NCBI GenBank assembly: GCA_002428325.1
Contig: DIVR01000068.1
Location: 495 to 38,233 of the forward strand
DNA: 37,739 nt
Source of the DNA: a bacterium UBP4_UBA6127
Lineage (GTDB): Bacteria; UBP4; UBA4092
Reading direction: 5' to 3'
The position numbers and the translations under genes are program-made. Below the pieces are notes generated by a model. It had not been told where the DNA came from. It did not search any database and worked only from the letters and a program-made list of their open reading frames with translations. Below, piece after piece: positions 32,455 to 37,739 of this stretch (the stretch's first letter is position 1; each line of letters begins with the position of its first letter).

Positions 32455-33350
32455 TGTTGTATCTCCATCCCCAACTGTTTCATTGCATTAGGGTCTCGAC
32501 GCCAGTTCTTCTTTACTTTGACCCACAAGTCCAGATACACCTTTTTCTGAAGTAATTCTTCAATTTCTGTTCGGGCATCCTTACCCAATGATTTAAGGGT
32601 CTGGCCCTGGCTGCCAATCAATATCCCTTTCTGGGATTCTTTTTCAACATAGATAACAGCCTTCACATACCCCATTTCCGGGGTGCGTTCTTTCACTTCC
32701 TCGGTCACCACCGCAATACTATAGGGCACTTCCTGATTAAACAAGGCATACGCTTTTTCCCTGATAATCTCAGAAATTATAAACCGCTCACTTCGATCCG
32801 TAAGGGTATCTTCGGGAAAGAATTGGGGACCCTCCGGCAGTAATTCCTCAATGGTTTTAAGAAGATCATCACAACCATTTCCCAGAAGCGCGGATATATA
32901 TAGTACCTTACGATTATTTAAATACTCACCATAAGGTGATTGGAAAAGCATTTTTTCTGCCTGGGGATTGGTATCCGTCTTATTTACGGCTATCAGGGTG
33001 GGCCCCCGATAGCTTTTAAGATATTCCAAAGCCGCCTGGTCATCCTCATCCAAATGGGAAGTGATTTCCAGCATAAACAGCAGTAAATCCACTTCCTGGA
33101 CCGCCTCATCAATTTCATGTTTCATGAACTGATGCAACTGGTCTTTGGGATTATGGATTCCTGGGGTATCCAGGAAAATCATTTGGCTGTGAGGATTTGT
33201 CAGAACTCCCATAATCCGGTTTCGGGTGGTCTGGGGTTTGGGAGAAATAATGGAAATTTTCTGCCCCACCAGCCGATTCATCAGGGTTGATTTCCCTACA
33301 TTAGGTTTTCCGACAATTCCGATATATCCTGATTTAAAAATATCTGGCAT
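32451..33350 (-). CDS. era: GTPase Era
   Basis: Ribosome-assembly GTPase of 299 residues that binds the 3' end of 16S rRNA and helps mature the 30S subunit. GTPase motifs: GKPNVGKS at 14-21, DTPGIH, NKTD. PKPQTTRNRIMG is the Era switch region. The C-terminal KH domain carries ILIGSQGQTLKSLGKDAR. Length is normal. AGGAT lies just upstream of the ATG, which is 11 bases after the ybeY stop. The gene order phoH, pgpH, ybeY, era is a widespread bacterial arrangement linking RNA maturation and ribosome biogenesis. All catalytic motifs look intact, in contrast to the two neighbours upstream. Confidence 0.98.
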   Translation of the reverse strand: MPDIFKSGYIGIVGKPNVGKSTLMNRLVGQKISIISPKPQTTRNRIMGVLTNPHSQMIFLDTPGIHNPKDQLHQFMKHEIDEAVQEVDLLLFMLEITSHLDEDDQAALEYLKSYRGPTLIAVNKTDTNPQAEKMLFQSPYGEYLNNRKVLYISALLGNGCDDLLKTIEELLPEGPQFFPEDTLTDRSERFIISEIIREKAYALFNQEVPYSIAVVTEEVKERTPEMGYVKAVIYVEKESQKGILIGSQGQTLKSLGKDARTEIEELLQKKVYLDLWVKVKKNWRRDPNAMKQLGMEIQQ

Positions 33351-33361
33351 AAGTATCCTGT

Positions 33362-33835
33362 CTAGTTTTCTTCCGGATGAGCAACAATATCCAGCTGGGA
33401 TAAGATTTCCTGTTCTTTCTGACGCATGGCCTTACGAATAGCCGGTTTTTCATCTTTATATCCCAACAGGTGCAAAATACCATGGACCAACAGATACTGA
33501 AGTTCAGTCAGAAGGTCATGGCCGCAATCCTGCGCCTGTCGCATGGCCGTTTCAACTGAAATGACAATATCTCCCAGATATTTATCATCTTCCTGGGAAA
33601 AAGCCATCACATCAGTCGGTATATCTTTCTTCAGATACAGCTTATTCAGTTTTTGTATATGGAGATCCGTGGTTAATAGTACATCTAATTCATTATCCGT
33701 ATGTTTTTCCATCATCAAGACCCGGCCTGCGGTCGTCCGTAAAATCGGACGGGTCCTGAGAGGCAGGATAAGTCCATCAATGGCCCGAACCTCTATTTTC
33801 AGGTTGCCGAAATTGAATTTTTGTTTTGTGCCCAT
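33362..33835 (-). CDS. ybeY: YbeY-type endoribonuclease, divergent metal site
   Basis: Protein of 157 residues of the UPF0054/YbeY family, a zinc-dependent ribonuclease involved in 16S rRNA 3' processing and ribosome quality control. Family blocks: LNKLYLKKDIPTDVMAFS, YLGDIVISVETA and LVHGILHLLGYKDE. The usual zinc motif HGxLHLxGYDH has three His ligands; here H118 and H122 are present but the third position is Asp128 (GYKD). The conserved Arg in the YRxKD segment is Leu68 (YLKKD). Both changes are at positions important in the E. coli enzyme, so activity may be altered or lost, although Asp can bind zinc. The reading frame is intact. The start ATG at 33835 has AGAGGAG upstream and overlaps the end of pgpH by 37 bases. 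Confidence 0.93.
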   Translation of the reverse strand: MGTKQKFNFGNLKIEVRAIDGLILPLRTRPILRTTAGRVLMMEKHTDNELDVLLTTDLHIQKLNKLYLKKDIPTDVMAFSQEDDKYLGDIVISVETAMRQAQDCGHDLLTELQYLLVHGILHLLGYKDEKPAIRKAMRQKEQEILSQLDIVAHPEEN

Positions 33836-36132
33836 TTCTTACTATCTCCTCTGGATGTGCCGTTGGTTTGGCCAGGATAGGCTATCCGACGGTGATATTT
33901 ACTTAATAAAGTCCTCACCAGGCTTTCCTTTATCAATTCAAGGTCTTTCATGGTGATATCGCACTCATTTAACTGTTCATCGGTAAATTTATCATTAATA
34001 ACTTTATGGACCATGGATTGGATAGCTCCGGCCGTATGATGCCGAATGGAAGCCACTGCGGCCTCCACACTATCTGCCAGCATAACAATGGCGGATTCAG
34101 TGGTTTGGGGTTTAGGTCCGGGATATCTGAAATCATCTTCATTACGTTCGGTATCATCGCCCTCTTCTTCCCGAAGTTCCTGAGCCTTATGGTAAAAATA
34201 AGTGATCAGGGAAGTCCCATGATGCTGGGTTATTATATCAATCACCGGCGGTGGAAGCTTATATTCCTTGGCCAACTCAATCCCATACTTCACATGATTT
34301 TTAATAATCAAACAGCTCATGTTAGGGGTCAGCTTATCATGGATTTTCCGTTCATCCTCTTCCTGCTGGTTCTCCACAAAATATTCCGGTTTCAGGATTT
34401 TCCCAATATCCTGATAATATCCGCCGATACGGCATATCAATGCATTGGCGCCTATGGCCAGAGCGGCCGCCTCGGCAAACTGGCCGACATTCAGGCTATG
34501 CTGATAGGTCCCGGGAGCTATTTCCTCCAACCGGGCTAAGGCCGGAGCCCGTGGGTCGGTAAATTCCAGCAATTTCACATCAGTAGTCAGGTTAAAAAGC
34601 CATTCAAATAATGGAACAAAAAAGAGGGTGATTCCATAACAAAGAAACCCGTTTCCGATTCCGGAAAGCAGGTCAATCCCCAGTCCGCTCCATTTCCCAT
34701 GGAAAGTTGAATAAAGGGGATGGTCAAACAAAAAGATGGCAATAATGCCAATCACATTGATTAAACTGACCAGAAGCCCGGCCCTTAATAAATCAGTCCG
34801 CCTTAAAATATGGGCAACCGCAAAGGAAGCCACTGTCCCTGAAGCTAGAAACATCAGGACATGCTTGACCTCCAACCCCATCATCACTCCCATGAAGACA
34901 GCCAACTCGGTTGTCATCAGAAGGGCAAAACGCATCTCAAAAAGAATCCCGGCCAGCATGGCAAATGCCGCAATGGGAATCAGGTAAGCAGACCCTCCCA
35001 GCCATAAGACCAATCGAGTCATACTGATGGTAATCACTACCAGTACGCATAATGGGGCAGTACTGTTAAATTCACTGGTAAATTTAGGATAATAACGGCG
35101 CAGGTAAAGGGCCGTAAAATATCCAAAAAGCAAAATCAGAACCGACCGGCCCAACAGAATACTGAACCCATATTTCAGCCGATTCTGAAATAACTCGTCC
35201 AGAATCCTGATTTGATAGGCATTGATAGGTTTCATGGCCGGAGCAATCAAATGCCCCTTACTGATATATTCCATCACTGGACGAACCTGGTTTCGGTACC
35301 GGACTCTTTCTTCCGCAGTCTGGGTGCTGTCCAAAATCAGGTTGGGCTGGAGAAGCTGGCCATAAATATCAATAATCAGCTTTTGGACCGGCACATCCTC
35401 AGGATGAGGCAAACTCTTTATAACTAATTTTTTAACTATCGCCTGAAACTGGGTCTGGGAAATGATATAACCATGGTCATCAGCAAACCGCTTAAAACTC
35501 AGCAGCTGGTTATTAGGTTCATCAAAAACCTGAAGGTTCTCCCCATTGGCAGCCAGTTCAAACGCTTCATCCGATACCACGGGAGTCGTATCCAGGGCTG
35601 TCATCACCTGGGTGACAGTTTCCTTTAATTGCCGGTACCCATGAAAACGTAGAAGGGTTTCGGCTCCGCTCCTGGAAAGGGGAAATCCCACATTTTCCAG
35701 AATCAAATCTACTTTTTCCTGCCGTTTGAGATTGGGCATCAAGGCAATTTGCTGGGCCGTTGATAACACACTCATACTCTGGCTGAGAATACGGTTGTCA
35801 GACTCATCATCCAGGCTGAAAACCAGGGGGGAACTCTGCTCGGCAGCCCGCCGGAGCCGTTCTGTTTCTTCCTTATTTTCAACTGAAAAAGAAAAAGGAG
35901 CAATTAATGGCCGCTGGCTGATATCCCCAATTTTCCATTTATACCCATTCAAAAGGATATCCGGAGTAAACACCAAAAGCAGAATCAAAAAGGTCAGAAT
36001 GAGGACAAATAATATACTGACCCATTCAGGCCAATGATATTTTTCCTCTCGGCCGAGGTCTTCTTTCTGGCGGCTGATAAATCCCCTGAGCAGGGAACCC
36101 CCAGATTTTGAATTTTTCTTTGATTCAGTCAT
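33799..36132 (-). CDS. pgpH: PgpH-type 7TM-HD phosphohydrolase (cyclic-di-AMP phosphodiesterase family), altered HD motif
   Basis: Membrane protein of 777 residues. A cytoplasmic N-terminus and first membrane segment (about 36-57) lead to an extracytoplasmic 7TMR-HDED sensor region (about 65-315), then about seven membrane segments (about 325-515) and a cytoplasmic HD domain (about 535-715). Family members such as YqfF and Listeria PgpH degrade cyclic-di-AMP. Metal-site positions here: H545 (YQHSLNVG), H613 (IKNHVKYG), H637 and H638 (QHHGTS), D687 (LADSVEA). The HD dyad itself reads YYQDIGK: Gln574 replaces the expected His, while D575 remains. The codon is CAG, so this is not a frameshift. 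The enzyme may be inactive, altered, or signal through binding. No good Shine-Dalgarno precedes the ATG. It lies in the phoH-ybeY-era operon. Confidence 0.93.
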   Translation of the reverse strand: MTESKKNSKSGGSLLRGFISRQKEDLGREEKYHWPEWVSILFVLILTFLILLLVFTPDILLNGYKWKIGDISQRPLIAPFSFSVENKEETERLRRAAEQSSPLVFSLDDESDNRILSQSMSVLSTAQQIALMPNLKRQEKVDLILENVGFPLSRSGAETLLRFHGYRQLKETVTQVMTALDTTPVVSDEAFELAANGENLQVFDEPNNQLLSFKRFADDHGYIISQTQFQAIVKKLVIKSLPHPEDVPVQKLIIDIYGQLLQPNLILDSTQTAEERVRYRNQVRPVMEYISKGHLIAPAMKPINAYQIRILDELFQNRLKYGFSILLGRSVLILLFGYFTALYLRRYYPKFTSEFNSTAPLCVLVVITISMTRLVLWLGGSAYLIPIAAFAMLAGILFEMRFALLMTTELAVFMGVMMGLEVKHVLMFLASGTVASFAVAHILRRTDLLRAGLLVSLINVIGIIAIFLFDHPLYSTFHGKWSGLGIDLLSGIGNGFLCYGITLFFVPLFEWLFNLTTDVKLLEFTDPRAPALARLEEIAPGTYQHSLNVGQFAEAAALAIGANALICRIGGYYQDIGKILKPEYFVENQQEEDERKIHDKLTPNMSCLIIKNHVKYGIELAKEYKLPPPVIDIITQHHGTSLITYFYHKAQELREEEGDDTERNEDDFRYPGPKPQTTESAIVMLADSVEAAVASIRHHTAGAIQSMVHKVINDKFTDEQLNECDITMKDLELIKESLVRTLLSKYHRRIAYPGQTNGTSRGDSKKWAQNKNSISAT

Positions 36133-36219
36133 TAATTCAGGTCTGGCTCGTCAAGCTCTTTCTGGACTTACAGTATCAGGGTTATATTTATAGTTAGTCA
36201 TTACAGCTCTCTCCGAGTC

Positions 36220-37308
36220 TTAAAGGGTGGTATTGGTTTTCTTCCAGGATTCCAGCCCGGAGTGCTGCTGTTCAGTAAAAATGGCATAGGCTTTAATGAT
36301 TTCCTGAACCAGTTCGTGACGCACCACATCTTCTCCCGTAAAATGGACAAACTGGATGCCCTGGACATCATTGAGTATCTTCATGGCTTGAATTAAACCT
36401 GATTCCCGGCCGGAGGGAAGGTCTATCTGGGTAATATCCCCGGTAATCACAGCCTTGGAATCAAATCCCAGCCGAGTCAAAAACATCTTCATCTGTTCAG
36501 GTGTGGTATTTTGCGCCTCATCAAGGATAATAAAGGAATCATTTAGGGTTCTGCCCCGCATAAAAGCCAGAGGGGCCACCTCAATAAATCCTTCCTGCAT
36601 ATATCCTCGAACCCGGTGAGGGTCCATCATATCGTAAAGGGCATCATATAAAGGACGCAGATACGGATTGACCTTTTCTTCAATATCCCCCGGCAAAAAC
36701 CCCAGCTTTTCACCGGCTTCTACGGCTGGACGGACTAATACGATCCTTCCAACCTTTTCTGAAACTAGGTATTCCACGGCTAACGCCATGGCAAGGTAGG
36801 TTTTCCCGGTACCTGCAGGCCCGATGCCAAACACAATATCATTATTTCTAACCGAATCTATATAATGTTTCTGGTTAATAGTCTTTGGGACTACTCTGCC
36901 CCGCTTAGCCGGTACCCGGATATAATCCTCAATCAATTGCTCCGAGATAGTCGCTGCTTCTGAAGGATGAGACTCTTCTTTATCTTTCCCATTGCGGGTA
37001 TTGATGTTTTCAGCCCTGATTTCATCCCTGACCATACGGATGATATATTTCACATCCTGTAAGGTTAATTCTTTACGGGAATGGGCCAAAGAAACCAAAT
37101 CTTCTAAAACCCGGTAGGCCCGGTTGGGATGAGAACCGTTTTTGGCGATGCGGATTTCATTGCCTCGAGTAACCAATTTCACGCCATACTCGGCTTCGAT
37201 TAACTTAATATGTTCAAAGTTTCTCCCGCAGACCCGGATAAATGTATCCTGAGGCAATACGAAATACCGGTCCTCGGTTTTAGAGAAACTTGTGTCTGAG
37301 TTTCCCAA
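36220..37308 (-). CDS. phoH: PhoH-family ATPase (YbeZ-like)
   Basis: Cytoplasmic P-loop ATPase of 362 residues, first gene of the phoH-pgpH-ybeY-era operon. The N-terminal region (about 15-100) is a small RNA-binding-type domain found in YbeZ-like members; the ATPase domain starts at about 140 with Walker A GPAGTGKT (163-170). It continues with VRPAVEAGEKLGFLPGD and Walker B SFIILDEAQNTTPEQMK, then FLTRLGFDSKAVITGD. YbeZ interacts with YbeY in E. coli and is thought to act in RNA or ribosome metabolism. The start is a TTG at 37308 with GGGAG about 12 bases upstream, a weak initiation site; no internal Met in the first 90 residues fits better. A perfect TATAAT lies about 57 bases upstream. Confidence 0.94.
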   Translation of the reverse strand: MGNSDTSFSKTEDRYFVLPQDTFIRVCGRNFEHIKLIEAEYGVKLVTRGNEIRIAKNGSHPNRAYRVLEDLVSLAHSRKELTLQDVKYIIRMVRDEIRAENINTRNGKDKEESHPSEAATISEQLIEDYIRVPAKRGRVVPKTINQKHYIDSVRNNDIVFGIGPAGTGKTYLAMALAVEYLVSEKVGRIVLVRPAVEAGEKLGFLPGDIEEKVNPYLRPLYDALYDMMDPHRVRGYMQEGFIEVAPLAFMRGRTLNDSFIILDEAQNTTPEQMKMFLTRLGFDSKAVITGDITQIDLPSGRESGLIQAMKILNDVQGIQFVHFTGEDVVRHELVQEIIKAYAIFTEQQHSGLESWKKTNTTL

Positions 37309-37364
37309 ATTTAATCAATTCTCCCTTTCGGGGAACTCCTTTAACTCATAGAATTGCTTATTCT

Positions 37365-37370
37365 ATTATA
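37365..37370 (-). promoter_or_regulatory. -10 element of the phoH operon
   Basis: Perfect TATAAT on the minus strand, about 57 bases before the TTG start. No convincing -35 lies at 16-18 bases. The leader contains a small hairpin (TTCCC and GGGAG with a CGAAA loop) that would pair with the putative ribosome binding site. Confidence 0.45.
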
Positions 37371-37395
37371 ACACAGAGAAATAGGGAGCTACCCT
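37366..37395. repeat. Degenerate direct repeat upstream of phoH, unit 1
   Basis: Starts TTATAACA and ends GAGCTACCCT. A related unit lies 90 bases on, at 37455-37485. This copy covers the -10 of phoH. Confidence 0.4.
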
Positions 37396-37454
37396 TTAGC
37401 CCCTTGGCAAGATAGATAATCAGTTTCTATTACAGGGGTTCTCAATATCTTCTC

Positions 37455-37485
37455 TTATAACAGAAACCTTGCTAAGAGCTACCCT
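37455..37485. repeat. Degenerate direct repeat upstream of phoH, unit 2
   Basis: Shares TTATAACA at its start and GAGCTACCCT at its end with 37366-37395; the middle differs. Confidence 0.4.
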
Positions 37486-37577
37486 GAAAGTGTTTTTTTT
37501 TACCAGAAGATTTCTATATCTTCTTTCTTATGGAAGTGCTGAACTGATACTTTTCAGTAAACATTATAGTTACAACA

Positions 37578-37602
37578 TAGCCTGAGCCTTCTGGCTCAGA
37601 AG
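37578..37602. repeat. 25-base hairpin repeat, copy 1
   Basis: Contains CTGAGCC-TTCT-GGCTCAG, a 7-bp stem with a 4-base loop. An identical 25-base copy lies 137 bases downstream. There is no T-tract, so neither is a typical terminator. The 40 or so bases before each copy are also loosely similar (GATAC, then CAGT, then ACAAC). Confidence 0.7.
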
Positions 37603-37714
37603 AAGATTTGGGAAGGGGTTTGGGGGAACCTTCTATTAAGAGTCCTTCTGAAATAGCCTTAGGAAAAACCAATACCGATACCTGTCAGTCAATACTCATC
37701 AGACAACTGAACTT

Positions 37715-37739
37715 TAGCCTGAGCCTTCTGGCTCAGAAG
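37715..37739. repeat. 25-base hairpin repeat, copy 2 (at window edge)
   Basis: Identical to 37578-37602 and ends exactly at the window edge, so further copies could follow outside. Confidence 0.7.

Noticed and set aside
37578..37739. CRISPR array at the right edge
   Set aside because: Only two 25-base repeats are seen, 137 bases apart, with a hairpin form and loosely similar spacers; no cas genes are present.
1..37739. Phage, plasmid or defence island
   Set aside because: Apart from the transposase end at the left edge there are no integrase, phage structural, toxin-antitoxin, restriction or other defence genes; most genes are housekeeping or surface functions.

Overview
The window looks like ordinary chromosome from an uncultivated bacterium of moderate GC content. 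All housekeeping genes are bacterial in type (smc, ftsY, era, ybeY, a PgpH-type HD phosphohydrolase, phoH, metK, ahcY). Several promoters match the sigma-70 consensus, and most operons on the minus strand end in long GC-rich hairpins followed by T-tracts. I cannot assign a phylum from the sequence alone; large secreted multi-domain proteins and a solute-binding-protein/permease fusion suggest a candidate phylum rather than a well-known model group.

Left edge (1-340): the 3' end of an IS1380-type transposase runs to within 17 bases of the stop codon of the neighbouring secreted protein gene. 338-11659: three consecutive minus-strand genes encode large secreted paralogues. Each has a signal peptide, a GerMN-like domain, an amidase_3-type cell-wall amidase split by a golvesin-like beta domain, a fibronectin III domain and a GATase/ThuA-like domain. 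One copy has a 540-residue unknown tail and another has a second domain inserted in the GATase-like part. This tandem family is the most unusual part of the window.

11750-15347: an M24 aminopeptidase followed by two translationally coupled multi-pass membrane proteins of GT-C glycosyltransferase type. 15491-18027: S-adenosylhomocysteinase and S-adenosylmethionine synthetase, the two core enzymes of the SAM cycle, each with its own terminator. 18129-18710: a stand-alone JAMM metalloprotease with its own promoter. 19169-22239: a short operon of a GT2 glycosyltransferase, a DegT-family sugar aminotransferase and a secreted metallophosphoesterase. 22362-22808: a small exported Cys/His protein. 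22972-26091: a sugar-type ABC importer in which the binding protein and the first permease are one polypeptide, preceded by a promoter with clear repeats.

26489-32134 (plus strand): smc, ftsY and a PfkB-family sugar kinase. Converging on it from the right is the classical phoH - pgpH - ybeY - era operon with a coupled small membrane protein. In this operon, PgpH lacks the His of its HD dyad (Gln instead), and YbeY has Asp for the third zinc-binding His and Leu for its conserved Arg. The right edge (37309-37739) is non-coding and contains the phoH -10 element and degenerate direct repeats, including two identical 25-base hairpin units.
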